DNA from: Phaeotremella fagi
Taxonomy: Eukaryota > Basidiomycota > Tremellomycetes > Tremellales > Phaeotremellaceae
Direction of reading: 5' to 3'
NCBI GenBank assembly: GCA_001599715.1
Contig: BCHU01000007.1
Coordinates: forward strand, 1,183,586-1,247,585
DNA length: 64,000 nucleotides
In this document: one piece after another, positions 46,098-60,876 of the stretch
Position numbering within the stretch: position 1 is the stretch's first letter
Layout of the letters: each line of letters starts with the position of its first letter
Notes under the pieces: generated by a model
The model's input: the letters and a program-made list of their open reading frames with translations, nothing else
What the model was told of the DNA's origin: nothing
Database searches by the model: none
Position numbers and translations under genes: made by a program

Positions 46098-48515
46098 TCA
46101 TTCAGCCTCACCACCATTCTTCTTCCTCTTCTTACGTTTCTTCTTGCCATCCTCAGCACTCTCAACAATCGGAACTTGAGTCGTTACCGAAGATTCACCA
46201 CCACTCGTCCCAGCAGCCGTAGCCGTAGCAGCAGCAAGTCTAGCACGTTGTTTCGGACCCAACCTCTTAACCTTCTTCTCTCCTTTATTCCTCTGACCCC
46301 CATTCTCCTTCGACCGCTCATGAGATTGTGATTCACGAGGCATCCCCTCACCCCAACGTCGTTTCTTCAGTACCTCTTTCAAATCGTTGACCCGTTTACC
46401 TAACCCTTTCCCTGCAATTCCTAATCCACCATCTCGATAAGGTGCGATATGTTTCACAGAGACTAGTTGATTCAATTCACTATCTGTAGCTAGTAAGATT
46501 TCTACTGGTGTCAATCCGAAGGAAGTTGGCGCTGATTGGGTATATTTGAATCTTGTTGGGAGATCTCCAATCTATTTCATGTTAGTTTTGATTGTCTTGC
46601 GTGAACATACCATATCCTCATGATCTAATTTGTTGTACTCATCCATTGCTTCCTTGACTTTTTCAGCTTTCTGAGCAATAGTCAATTCACTATCATCCTC
46701 AAACTCTTCGACTCTCTGCTTCCCTTTCTTGTTCTTCTTTCTTTTCTTTGATGATTCAACGGGTTCATCTTCAAAGTCAGCGTCCTAAAGTTGGGTAAGA
46801 TCAATCAGTTCTTTGCCTTCCAATTATTGCCGAACAACTGACCATATTGATTGGACCTTGATCATCCTCGACTGTATAGGGCACCTCCTCAGCCCCCTCA
46901 CCATCCTCCTCATAATCATCATAATCCATATCCTCCAAATCGTCCCAAACCGGTTTCTCATCATCCTAAAAAACATGGCACATCAATATCACCCGAATCC
47001 TCACAAACACTCACCTCCTCAGCCTTCCGTTCCAACATCCCACCAACAACCCTTTCCCAAACCCGTTCATCCCAATCCCCTTCCATAACCTTCTCCAATT
47101 CCACCCAATCGATCCCGTCCTCCCCCAAATCATTCTTAAGCGACGCCATCCTTTTCTCCATTTCCCTACGTTTCGATCCTTTCTGTTTACGTATCTCCTC
47201 TTCTTTGGCTGCTTTTTCAGCAGCTTTCCTTTCCGCTTTCAGGGCTCTTTTGGTTTTTCGGGTATCGTCTGGTCTACGGACTAGGGTTTCGATCAGTCTT
47301 GGGTGGGAGGTGATGTTCGATGATCCACTGTGGAGGTTGATCAGTATGGTGTCGGGTAAAAGGAACAACTTTAATCTTACGGTTCTTCGAATCTAAAGTT
47401 GTAGGCTGTTTCGAATTCTTCTGCCTTCTCATCAAATTCATCGTCATCTAGTGTACCCCATGGATGGGATGATGTACCGGGAACATCTACCTCTTCTTCA
47501 TCTTTCACCTTAATTTTTTTAGCAACGACCTCATCATAAGTAGGGACATGTTCATCAGCTCGATCGATCCAACCACGATTAAGAATGTAGCTGTGAGATG
47601 TAAGTATTGCAGATAAAGATAGAATAAGACTTAAACTCACTCCATAAGGAAATCCTCATCAGCCTTGACTTTCTCAGCTTTCCTTCTAGCTTTACTTTCC
47701 GTTGAGATCTTTTCCTTCTTAACAACATCCTTCACAACATCTTCTTCTTCATCATCGCTATCCTCCCTATACTGAGATTCCTCTAAAGCAAGAACTTTAC
47801 GAATCTCCTCCTCCCCACCACCCATCTCCAACATGAATTTCCTATATTCTCTATCATCAACATCAACCTCGTCATCAGAATCAAGTCGTTCATTTTTATC
47901 CCTCTTGGTCAACAGTTCATCTTCATCATCCTCATCGTCGTCTTCCCCGAATTTCTGGAATGCCGATAGAGCTTCTTGTCGTAACATTCTTTCTGATTGG
48001 ACGTGCGTTAAAGGTTGATTAGGGTTTTGAGTTGACTCGTGGAACGAATGTGAAGTTGATGGATTGGCCACGGAATAATCATTCGGATTGAGGAGTGTTT
48101 CACGATGATAATCTGCCAATCGATAAGGCTAACAAAGCACCATCTCAGCAAGTCATCCAAACAATTAAGATTCCAAACCAACCTTATCCTTCTTGACAGC
48201 CACCGCCCGACTGATCCCCAGTGCCCCAGCTCTAATTTGAGCATCTTTCAATTCGTTCTCCAGAACATTCTCATTCCCATAAACGTCACCATCCTTTCTT
48301 CTAATTTTAGTTAGCGTACGTAAGATAGCTGCGTCCAGCGCTGGTGTTAATTCTGTACCCTCTTCATCTTCTGTTACGTCTGACGATGAATCGGTGTCGT
48401 ATTCTGATTCACTCTGGGGTACCGGGTACTTTGATGAACTTGGTTTTGAGCCTAAAATTGGGATATCAGACTTGGTAATTCCTTTTGCTTGGTGTAGTCT
48501 GAATGACTTACTCAT
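46098..48515 (-). CDS. KRI1: Kri1, ribosome biogenesis (90S/40S) factor
   Basis: At least six exons read leftward from MSKSFRLHQAKGITKSD. Family features are visible: VYGNENVLENELKDAQIRAG, an acidic DDDEDDEDE tract, DEDFLMEYILNRGW, a charged lysine-rich middle, and the C-terminal signature PTRFKYTQSAPTSFGLTPVEILLATDSELNQ. The protein ends in a basic KKKRKKRKK run, a nucleolar-type sequence. Kri1 works with Krr1 in small-subunit pre-rRNA processing in the nucleolus. The gene is divergent from COQ1 across 289 bp. Confidence 0.92.
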
Positions 48516-48804
48516 TTTTTTCTTGTATGGATTAAATTTGATTGAGAAAGCAGCGACTTTGAAAATAAATCAACTTTTATGGTGGAGGATTCAATAATTA
48601 CGTGTCATTTAATCCCATTTCCTTATCAGCGTCGTCTGCCTTTCCGAGATTTTGAAGATAAAATCGAGATTCAACATAAAAAGTATCAGATCTTCACTGA
48701 AAGAGAATAGCATAGATAGAACAGGTAGTAAGGACAAGTCAAGAAGGGTAGAAGAGAGGCTAGTAGAGCTACTATAATACCAACCCAAACAGGTATAATC
48801 CAAA

Positions 48805-50245
48805 ATGATAACCAGATTCATTCGACCATCAACGTCAAAAATCACTTGTCAATCGATCCGACAATTTTCGAAATCCCCTCTCAACCTATCTCCCAAACCC
48901 AGTACTCCCCAATCATCATGGGCAGCAGCAACCGAATCCGCTCATTCAATCCTCGAAACCCCACCAATCGATCCGTTATCCCACATAACCTCTGAAATCG
49001 GTAATCTCAAATCCTCGTTGTTTCATTTACTAGGTTCCTCCCATCCATCTTTGGACACTGTCGCTAAATATTATTTTCAAGCTGAAGGGAAACATTTACG
49101 TCCACTTTTGGTGCTTTTGATTAGTCAGGCTACTAATGGGTTAGGATCTGGTTGGGGGGATAGAGTAGAGGAGAATTTATCGAGGAGGGATGGGGGGGTC
49201 GATCAGGCGCTTACTAGGGTCGAGGTTTTGAATGATTGGAATCCTGAGAGTATGGGTGAAGAGGGTGGAGAGATGATTTTCGCTGAACCGTTTACACTGG
49301 GATCGAGTTCGAGTTCTTCGTCGTTGTCGTCTTCTTCAATACCCACGCCATCACCATCAATGTCTACACCCACCCCCAATCCAGACGAAATACCAACAAT
49401 CCTCCCCACCCAACGTCGTCTAGCCTCAATAACAGAGATGATCCACGTAGCCTCCCTCCTACACGACGACGTAATCGACACCTCCGATCTCCGTCGCGGA
49501 ACACCCTCAGCCCCCTCCGCCTTCGGTAACAAACTCTCCATCCTCTCAGGCGATTTCCTCTTAGGCAGAGCTTCAGTCGCCCTAGCCCGTCTAGGTTCTA
49601 GAGAAGTAGTCGAACTCCTAGCGACAGTCATAGCGAATCTCGTCGAGGGGGAGGTGATGCAATTGAAAAATACTCCTGAGAGTTCACCAACTGCCAAAGG
49701 ATTCGAGGAATACATGAAGAAAACTTATTTGAAAACTGCTAGTCTGATGGCTAAATCTGCTAGGGCTGCTGTCATACTCGGAGGATGTGAGGTTGGCAAA
49801 GGAGATTGGGTGAAAGACGTCGCTTATGGATACGGTAGGAATTTGGGTATAGCATTTCAAGTAAGTAACAAAACCAATCTCCCCATTGAAAGTACTAACC
49901 CACCTCCAGCTAGTAGACGATATGCTAGATTACCTCCCAGCATCCGAAGACCTAGGAAAACCCTCCCAAGCAGATTTGAAACTAGGTTTAGCAACCGCCC
50001 CAGCGTTATTCGCTTGGCAAAAACATCCTTCATTAGGTCCATTGATCTTACGTAAATTCTCTGCACCTGGTGATGTAGAATTGGCGAGGGAGTTGGTAGC
50101 TGATAGTGATGGATTGAAGAGGACTCGAGAGTTGGCAGAGAGTTTTGCGGGGGAGGCAAGGAAATTGATTGAGTTGTTACCGTCGAGTCCGGCTCGGGAG
50201 GCGCTGGTGGGTCTTTGTTGGAAAGTTGTCGATCGGGTTAAGTAG
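48805..50245 (+). CDS. COQ1: polyprenyl diphosphate synthase for ubiquinone (Coq1)
   Basis: Two exons, 48805-49860 and 49910-50245. The N-terminus is basic and hydroxylated, a likely mitochondrial presequence. Then come AEGKHLRPLLVLLIS, the first Asp-rich motif LLHDDVIDTSDLRRG, FGNKLSILSGDFLLGRA, a GEVMQLK motif and the second Asp-rich motif LVDDMLDY, completed exactly at the splice junction. The enzyme makes the long isoprenoid tail of coenzyme Q at the matrix side of the inner membrane. A low-complexity Ser/Pro-rich insertion lies between the RPL and HDDVID motifs. Confidence 0.94.
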
Positions 50246-50688
50246 GGTTGGGACTGTGGATTGGGGGTAAAGGGTTTGATCATGTTTGGTGGCTGTTTTG
50301 GATCTATGGGCTGGGTTTATTGAGGCTCTTCAAGATAGAGTTGATTAGAAGAACGTTACACGTAACACATAGCACATCTCATGCATTGCATTGTTGGGTG
50401 GGACACTGGCTGGCAATTCAAGTGCTGCACCGATTGAGTTGTTCTTAACGAGACAAGAGGTAAGCCGGGCGCCCCACTGTCGATGACAATCGTTAATAGC
50501 AATAGCGACCAACCCATGCTCGGTCTTACTCGCAATGCAAGATACACTTGGTCATATAATGTCAAAGTAAACAATGCATCAGGCTCATCCCGCCACGAAT
50601 ACACGTATAAATAAAAGATATAACAGCGAAAACGAAGATCATCCCCAAAAAATCCCCTTCCCCAAGCTAACAAGCGACCCTACTAAAC
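50246..50688. other. convergent 3' intergenic region
   Basis: Between the 3' ends of COQ1 and histone H4. No gene or strong structure is seen. Confidence 0.4.
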
Positions 50689-51165
<477 letters not shown>

Positions 51166-51738
51166 TGTATTGATAAATTTAGTTTGGGGTTAAAAGTAAG
51201 GAGAGAGAGAGAGAAGAGTTGTTGTTGGGAGAATGAAGAGAAGAGAAGAGGATAGACGGTAGATGGTCAAGCCTTATATATCTAACAGAGAGGAATGATT
51301 ACGTCAGGGAAAAACAACAAACAACAAACAATCACGGCGTTTCGGTGTTATAGATCGATGTTTGGCCTAGGTCACGTGCTGGTTGTTGACACTGATGCAG
51401 ATCCAGCTTGGCTTACTTAATTAGACATCCCCTTTAACTTAAGCATAATATGATTACAGTCATAACTCAGATGTGAAGCTGGAAGCTGGAGGAGGAGGAA
51501 GGGGAAGGGGAACGATATGCACCGTAGGACATGGTATCAGTGGGGGAGAGCAATCTACAGCGAAGCAACGAGCGAGAGAGATGATAAGAGAGAGCAAGAA
51601 GCAGATGTAACCACAAGAGAACAAAGAGTAGACCAACAAGAATCCACCACTCGACCCACCAAAGCCACTCGGTAATCCCCTGCAACCCTACATTCAACAT
51701 CCAATCCACCACAATGAAAAAACAAATATAACCAAAGA
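51166..51738. promoter_or_regulatory. divergent promoter of H4 and PXA genes
   Basis: Contains a GAGAGA tract (about 51203-51221) on the H4 side and no other gene that I recognise. Confidence 0.45.
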
Positions 51739-53519
51739 ATGGCCCAAAGATCCTCATCCTCATCAACGATCAATCGTGCCAGACCCCAAACTCCAAGCAG
51801 TAGAACTGTCACCGGTACAAACTCAACAAACGGTGGAGGGAGTCGTTCGAATGGACCTCGGATAAATTCGAATACATCTACTACGAAGGAACCTGTTCAT
51901 CTACCACTCTATCGAAAACTTTTGTTTCCCTATGAGAATCCTGAAAAGATTATCACTGGGATAATAGATTCTTCAGATGATGAGATTCGATTGATCAATG
52001 AAAAGTCAGTTTACCTCAATTACCAATCTTCCACATAAACTGAAATAGTTATCAGAATACACCATCTCATAGCGTTAGCCTTGAGAGCCTACGTTTTAAC
52101 ATGGTATCAAAGGATCACACCTCGCGAGAAAACTCTCGTCCCCTCCATCAACAATTCCATAATCACCCCAATCCTCTCGCCAATCCTCAATAGAATCTAC
52201 CAACATCCAGAAACGTTAACTGATTTTTTGATATTGGATCTACCAGTTTTACTGGAATTACATCTCTCAGTGTATTGGGATAGTCGAAGTTCTTTGCCTA
52301 TCGTCCAAGATGAGAATCTGGGTAACATTTATCATTCGAGATTACCTTTACTCGGTGTTGAGATCTTTCAATCGATTTCCCCGGTAAACGAAAGAACTAA
52401 TACGGATACTGATACGACTGATTTTCAACAACCTAATGAAATCAACTACAACCAATCCAAAAACGGGACATACATACTGTCCCCGATCTACCTAACCTCC
52501 ATGGCAGAATCATTGATTCGTCAAACCCTACCCCCAAAAGAATATTCTTCCAATTGCGAGAAATACATTATAAGAGAAATAATCGGTAGATCTGTCCTCG
52601 GTGGGATCGGTAAAAGACTAATAGAACCTTGGTTCTATTATCAAGTAATCCTTAAGCTCTTAGAACCAAAATCAAAATCTAAATCAAAACCCAATATCGA
52701 CAATGAGAATCTCAATATCCCAACCACCCCCACTTCACCACCTAAAAACATCTTCGAAATCTCGATCAACTATTTCTATAAATCCATCAATCTCGTCCTC
52801 TTCATTTGGTCATCCCTAACAACCCTTTTCGCTCTCTACAGCGTCTCACCGAAAGCCACATCGAGACATGAAAGGATCTGGGAACCATGGTTCGACCTCT
52901 TCAAAGCTTTATCCAACGATGCCGGTAGTGGGATCAGAAATCGTCGATGGGAAAGAAGGTTGTTTTGGGGGATGTTGGAATTAATGTTGATTCTCTTTGG
53001 ACCTGTTTTGGATCGGTACGTTACGTTCCTCTCAATGGCTTTATCAGGCTGATTGAATTGAAATTAGATTGATCCCTTATATGGTGACTAATCGATTCCT
53101 AACCCCCAAAACTTCTTTACGTATTATCGAAATCCTCGAGAAGATCTTATTTCCCCTTGACGGGTATCCAGCTCCAACACCCCCCGATCCAACTCTCGAA
53201 GAATCGATAGAACTCCGTGAGAGAGTCGAAGAAGGACTCAACAATCTCATCCCCAGTAAGTCCTATCTCCATGCTAACTACCTGACTGGTGGGTAAACTA
53301 ACGCGAATCTCAGATAAATTACGTTCATTCGTCACTTCCAATGATGTGACCCATCTGCTCGACCCAATCAGCGATTCAAGTTGTAATTCCCATCTCATCT
53401 CTCTGTTGCTAGATTCAATGGTTGGCACGTTAGTTCCTGAACTGTTATTGAACAGGGTCGAAGAATTCGATGTTGGGTTGGACGTAGATTCGAACCAACC
53501 TCTTCCAAGTACAGATTGA
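51739..53519 (+). CDS. PXA-domain protein (sorting-nexin-related)
   Basis: Four exons, with the joins at about 52004/52062, 53015/53067 and 53257/53314 inferred from phase. The N-terminus is Ser/Asn-rich. The PXA domain follows: LIALALRAYVLTWYQRITPR, DLPVLLELHLSVYWD, LPPKEYSSNCEKYIIREIIG and GGIGKRLIEPWFYY. The C-terminal half holds hydrophobic LVLFIWSSLTTLFALY and MLELMLILFGPVLDRLIPYM, then an extended tail. The PXA domain is found in Snx13-type and fungal Pxa1-type proteins at endosomal/ER membranes. No PX or RGS domain is visible, so it is a stand-alone PXA protein. I first considered Pex16 and rejected it. Confidence 0.82.
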
Positions 53520-53702
53520 AGTTAAATGGATACATTTCATGTGTTGTACGATTTCCAATCAAATCCTTTAGTTGTCATTTTTATGCATTGTATAAGTCCA
53601 GGGGTATAGAATAAAGAAAAATTGTTCAACAGACAATCTACCAAAACCAAGAAAAACAACCTAAACATCCATCGACACCAAGAAAACATCTCCCACATCC
53701 AT

Positions 53703-55259
53703 CTAAAAATCTTTCCATCCATCATCATCGCCCCAACCATCATTCTTCGACGTCTTAGCAGGAGCCTTAGTCGCAGCTGGAGCTTGAGCTTGAGCTTTAG
53801 CAGCAACCTTAGCCGCAGGATGATCATCCCAACTATCGAAGAAATCGTCGTCCCCACCCTCACCATTATGCGGTGTCAAAAATCCATCCTCAGCTCTTTC
53901 CAACTGACCATACCCAGCCCCTCCACCCCCACCACCACCTCTCCCCCCGTTCAACCCAAGTTTCTCAAATTGAGCATTCAAATCCACCCCACCTTTACTC
54001 TTCGCAACCTGATTAACAGTTTCCCAACCCTCCCCAGCCCTTTCCGTCAACCATCCACCAGCAACTTGAGCCTGACTAGTCACCCCACTTAAATATTTTT
54101 TCCATTCTTCCGAACCTTCACCGGAGGTGACTTCTTGTGCAGATTTCAAACCTGGTTTCACTACTGATTCGTTGATTTCTTTCGAGGCTGTTACCACTGC
54201 CGATGAGAATATTCCCCAACCTTTTGAGAGGGCTGCGATGGGGTTGGTTTTCAATTCGTCAAGTGTTGGAGCTGATTGGGAGGACAGGGCGAAAGACGGA
54301 TGAGAGGAGGTACTGGAATTATTGTAACTTGGTTCAGGTGTTGATCCGAATCCAGAGTATTTACCACCTTGAGAAGGAGGGAGATGATCTGGTCGACTGG
54401 AATTCGCGTTTCCCATTCTCTCGAAGAACGCTTCGTTCTCTGTCTTCTGGGAGTAGACGTCATCTTGGTACGGGGAGGCTGAACGTGAATTGTAGTTTGA
54501 ATTGGAATTGTATGATGGGTTTAGGTTGGAATTGCCGATCCCTCCTCCACCACCGCCTGCACGGGATTTACGGGTTGCTTGAGCTGATGATGGTCGGGAG
54601 GTTGGAGGTGGGGCAGGTGATGGTGACCACGGAGTTGGGGGTTCTGCACATGCAGCAGCGAGCTGATAGCTATCTTTAGCTATCATGACTTTGTGTTTCG
54701 TTATAGGTCAACCTCACCTTCTCACGATATTGAGTTGCAGCCCAGGAATTGTATTTCTCAACCATCCCTATTCCTTTGGAATAACCTCCATCTGGACCGT
54801 AATTCTCCATAAATGTTTTGAAAGCTTCGTTACCACCGAGCTAAAAGATCAATTCATCAATGTTTAGTCCCAATCCAAAGAGCTGTTGAGTACATACCTT
54901 CATTTTCTTCAATTGTTCATCTGACCATTTATCCATGGTTATACTTCTAACAAACGAGATATGGACACCGAAACCTATTACCAATACTTTTGTCAACCAC
55001 GCGTACTTGGAGATATGGGGGGGGGATGACATGGACTTACCCCGATGAACACCTGAACATTCTAAACAGATGAAGGTACCGAAACTGACACTTGCCCACT
55101 GTGGTGAGGGGGCATTACAGTCTACACAAACTGGGAACCAAGATATGAGCAAAGAACGCGTTGTAGATGGAGCTTTGACCTTGGCAAAGGTAACTCACGC
55201 TTGTTAACGCCTGTATTCATCAACGCTAACAACTCTTTCTTTTGATAGTTCTCTCCCAT
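53703..55259 (-). CDS. GCS1: Arf GTPase-activating protein (Gcs1/ArfGAP1)
   Basis: Exons read leftward. The N-terminal MGENYQKKELLALMNTGVNK leads to the ArfGAP zinc finger CVDCNAPSPQWASVSFGTFI, CLECSGVHRG (C-x2-C-x16-C-x2-C with the arginine finger), then FGVHISFVRSITMDKW and LGGNEAFKTFMENYG. The C-terminus has Pro/Gly-rich linkers, an amphipathic ALPS-like segment (PIAALSKGWGIFSSAVVTA) and GWETVNQVAKSKG, and ends in repeated GWGDDDGWKDF. ArfGAPs trigger GTP hydrolysis on Arf1 at Golgi membranes; the ALPS segment would sense curvature. Confidence 0.92.
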
Positions 55260-56243
55260 GTTGGATTAATAGTTGGATTGGTCTGGAGATAACGACGATT
55301 TAGGTGAGATTTATACTCTACTTGGTTGAATGGAATACGCATTCAGAGACAACTCAATACAAGCCAACCTTGGAGATTTGAGTACACGTCATTAAACATC
55401 GAATCTGGTTTATAGATTCATGTTTTAGCAATGTTGAATGCAGAGGATGTGGGAATGTGATTCAAGGAGCAGGGAGTTATGTACTGAATATAGAGGTCTC
55501 GATACTGCAATAATCTTCACAGCTTAGAAACTTGAACTATTGATAACGGGGAACAGAGACCAAGGTACTGTACGACGAGTACTGTGAAATGGCTGAGCCA
55601 CATTGAGCATGATATTGTAATCGCTTGTTCAAAGTGTTTTGAACGCGAAGACAGCTGATCATCAAACTCTGCCTGATGGTTGTCAGTGGTGTCTTGGTGT
55701 TTGAGATATTACTTATTTGCCTCTTTAAGGGTACAGGCATATATTCGAGAACGCAGATCTTTCCAAATTCCAAGCAAGAAGAAAAGTGAGACGATAAATG
55801 ATTGTTTACTGCTGATGTATGTAAGTGAGCGACTGGAAGACCCCCCAAAGTCAACTACAAAGCTAAATAGAATAGCTGAATCATTTTCAACTGGAAGGAC
55901 TTGAACTCAGCGAATACTGTTATCGGTTCAAAAAGTCTAGCAAGGGTGAAAATTTGCTTTTTCCATGTACTGTCACAGACCTATACCTTGAAGATGATTC
56001 CAGGCAATAAGGTGCTACTGACCATACCGTGAAATGTCAATCGTTTTAAACACTAGAAGAATTCCATTCTCTCTTCAGGAACATCTTGATTTGAAGATCT
56101 GAATCGACAGATTCGCGGTACACATCAACACGGCTTCTTTCCCCCATTTGACACCCTATCCAGAAGCCTACAACATGCATAAATGATACCGCTCTTCCTC
56201 TAAATATCTCTAAATTGTCTATGATTTCAACGACAGCCAAAGA
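55260..56243. other. long intergenic region
   Basis: Nearly 1 kb upstream of GCS1 and downstream of the GNAT gene. Short open frames on both strands show no domain, signal peptide or consistent splicing. A GGACTTGAAC box near 55895 looks tRNA-like but has no matching arms. I see nothing I can support. Confidence 0.45.
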
Positions 56244-56900
56244 TTATCCCAAAACAATGCCCATCCTCACATACTCGTTCTTCACCCCATTAGGTCCACC
56301 TCTAGTCTTAATAAAAACCTCCGGATCGACCAAACTAGCACCCAAAGTCTTATAGAAACCTTGTTGAGCGGCTCTAGAGTCGAAATGAAGTAACACCGGG
56401 AAATCGATCGCTGCAATCGCTTCAGAAGACATTGGAGTGATGTCAACCGATGAAGGGGTCGAAGTGGTAGATGTAGGTGAAGACGAAGCGATGAGATTGA
56501 AAACAGTTGTTAACATGATTTTACCAATTCCAGCACCCTGTAAATCAGGTAGAACAGCTACCTTGTGTAATTGAAGATGTGTCTTTGGTGATTTCGAAGT
56601 AATACTTTCAGGTAATCTTTCTGGATATTTGAATTTTTCATGGGTGACTGTTAAGATACCTATTGGTTTTTGCGACGTGGAAGAGGGTAGATATGATTTA
56701 TCTAGGGATTGGAATTTTGGTGGTAGGGAGGTACCAGTTTCTGTTATGAAGACACCGTAGTGGATTGTTGTGGATTCGAAATCGTAGGGTTCGGTTTGAC
56801 CGTCTGGACCTAAACTTGGCCAGAGGACTAGATATCTCATAGGACATATTGTTTCTACTGGTACTTGAAGTATTTTTATTGGGGGTAGAGTGAACGTCAT
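56244..56900 (-). CDS. GNAT-family N-acetyltransferase
   Basis: Single exon of 218 residues starting MTFTLPPIKILQVPVETICP. GNAT motif A is clear: LHKVAVLPDLQGAGIGKIML, the Q/RxxGxG/A acetyl-CoA loop. Motif B is RAAQQGFYKTLGASLVD. The enzyme would transfer an acetyl group to an amine. A Ser/Thr/Pro-rich loop (SSSPTSTTSTPSS) lies between motif A and the C-terminal strand. Substrate is unknown. The promoter lies between this gene and CHK1, about 300 bp. Confidence 0.85.
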   Translation of the reverse strand: MTFTLPPIKILQVPVETICPMRYLVLWPSLGPDGQTEPYDFESTTIHYGVFITETGTSLPPKFQSLDKSYLPSSTSQKPIGILTVTHEKFKYPERLPESITSKSPKTHLQLHKVAVLPDLQGAGIGKIMLTTVFNLIASSSPTSTTSTPSSVDITPMSSEAIAAIDFPVLLHFDSRAAQQGFYKTLGASLVDPEVFIKTRGGPNGVKNEYVRMGIVLG

Positions 56901-57206
56901 GCTGTATAGAGGATAGGTGGGAGGTTATAGATCAGAGTTGAATTGCCTGTAGGTTATATTGATATGATATGATATTGATATTGATACTGAACGAGTCGAT
57001 CCAATTCCAGTATACCAGTTTGACCATATGCTATTTTCTTATCTTCGCCGAGTCATTCGGATTTCACCGGGAGATGGAGATTCAATGATATCCGCTTAAA
57101 ACACGTGGTGAACGCGTCTTTATTATTGATTTATTTTAAGTGGTTGACTGGACTGAGCAGGTATAAATATTCTTGAACATCCACCACCCACCATCCACCA
57201 TTCAAA
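56901..57206. promoter_or_regulatory. divergent promoter of GNAT gene and CHK1
   Basis: 306 bp with AT-rich dinucleotide-like sequence (gatatgatatgatattg) on the GNAT side. No other gene. Confidence 0.4.
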
Positions 57207-59065
<1,859 letters not shown>

Positions 59066-59259
59066 GGGTGAGATTGTTGCTATGAGGGACAGTCTATTAT
59101 GGCAACTCGTTGAAATTTGATCCGAGTTGAAGCGATCTTCTGGGTGAAATTGTGACAGACATTCTTTCCTTGCATTACTATCTTGTATATAAAACGATAT
59201 TTCCAACTTGTATTATACTAGATTTCGAGACGGCTTCATTCCCCCATTCAATTTTATGA

Positions 59260-60876
59260 TCAGAATCCAACTTTCTTAATGAAATCAAAGATTTTCGCAT
59301 AAGCTCCTGGAGCGGTAGGATCTAAATAATTCATTAGTGACAAGTCCAAAAACACTGTACAGTACTCTGGACATACGGAAATTGATACCATGACCTGTAC
59401 CATATACAACAACGGTTGAGAAATTAGCAGCTGGGACTGAAGGATATAAAGCTCTGGCGGTGTCTAGTTGGGTACCGTTAACGATGGACGAGGCAAGACA
59501 GTTTGATGCGCAGAACGGTCCGTCGTATTCTCCTGTTACTACTATGACTGGGTTGGTGTAGTTGACTCTTGATAATGGATATGCTCCACCGAGAGTATCT
59601 GTTTATCTAGTTGGTCGATATTCATACGTTGTTGGAAGAATCACTTACTAAGTTGACCTAAAGTGTAGGCACCTTTCGTAGCAGTGAACACGTCCAACGC
59701 CTCCTGTGTGTAATTTGGATAACTATCAAGCATTCAATCTTGGCTATAACCTCGAAAAACGAATTGAGATTCAATACCTACTGGAAGAATCCTTGTTGAT
59801 CAATAGAAGTAGTTGGCGTGATAACATAATCATTTGGTTCAGTGAATCTCGATGGATAAGCAACTTTAGCTATGGTACTAGCGAACCCCTGTGGACCTAA
59901 TGGTCCTAAAGTCGCATTCCCCGAGAATCCAGTTAACACCAAAGCGTCGAACGCTTTTGGTGAAGTCGACGCTGCACCTGATAAGATGACTGATCCGAAG
60001 GCTAAAGAAACATACAGTATTCAGTATGTTGAGTGGTTACACTTGAATTTTGAGAGATTGGATTGAACTTACAATGACCTACTCCGATTACTTTTGAGAA
60101 ACTTGGTATACCACTTAGATTACCTGCTCGAAGTGATTTCGAGATTGAGACGGCTTGAGCTACTTCGTAAGAGAATTGGACGATGTTGGTTCCATCTGGT
60201 TTAGAGGAGTTTCCAACACCTAATCTATCGTAGGAGAGGGTAGCTATGTATTCGAAAGAAGTTCATTTCATGAGTATAGATATAGATTTTTTAATTAGTT
60301 GGACTGACCATATCCAGCAGCAGCTGCAGCTTCAACGAATGAATATTGTACGCCGTCGCTACATGGATATTCTTAATCAATTTCTAACCCAAAAGGTGTC
60401 GGTGCCACATACCTCAATTTGACATTCCAGTAAGCACCATTTCCAACGATACCATGAAGAGCTTGATAAACAGCCTTAGGACTCCCAGATTTAGGAGTAC
60501 AATATTCGAAATAAAGATCGTAAGACCCGGAAACCTTTATCAAAGGTGCAGCAGCGACTTTACTCATTAACTGTGAACCGGATTCGTATTGTTTGATATT
60601 CCCTTCGACGAGGGCTTGTTGATTCACTGGACTACATGTTTTCTTCGTTAGGTTGGTTCTTCTTGGTGATGGTTTAGGAGAAGGAGGGGAGACTTACGCT
60701 GGACCGAGGACACTGGTTATATCTAAATTGGAGGCGGAGGCGTAGATCGGTGCCCAGAATTGACGACATGTAGCATGAGACGATGAACCGCTATTTCTCT
60801 CTTGGACTGGACTAGATAATCCTGCTTTAGCGAGTAAAGCAATGGAAGTCAGAAGAATAGTATTGGTATAAATCAT
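59260..60876 (-). CDS. secreted alpha/beta hydrolase
   Basis: Read leftward from 60876. A signal peptide (MIYTNTILLTSIALLAKAGL) leads to a mature protein with an oxyanion region ALHGIVGNGAYWN, ATLSYDRLGVGNSSKP, the nucleophile elbow GVGHSFGS assembled across an intron (GxSxG), FDALVLTGF, a late Asp in VTGEYDGPFC, and the catalytic His in YGTGHGINF. Several N-x-S/T sites support secretion. This is an extracellular esterase-like alpha/beta hydrolase, substrate unknown. At least six introns are deduced from frame and motifs. Confidence 0.85.

Noticed and set aside
51739..53519. Pex16 (peroxisome biogenesis) identity
   Set aside because: The conserved blocks, including EYSSNCEKYIIREIIG and GPVLDRLIPYM, fit the PXA domain and not Pex16.
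55870..55960. tRNA-like box (GGACTTGAAC) upstream of GCS1
   Set aside because: No matching T stem, acceptor stem or A box could be found on the minus strand.
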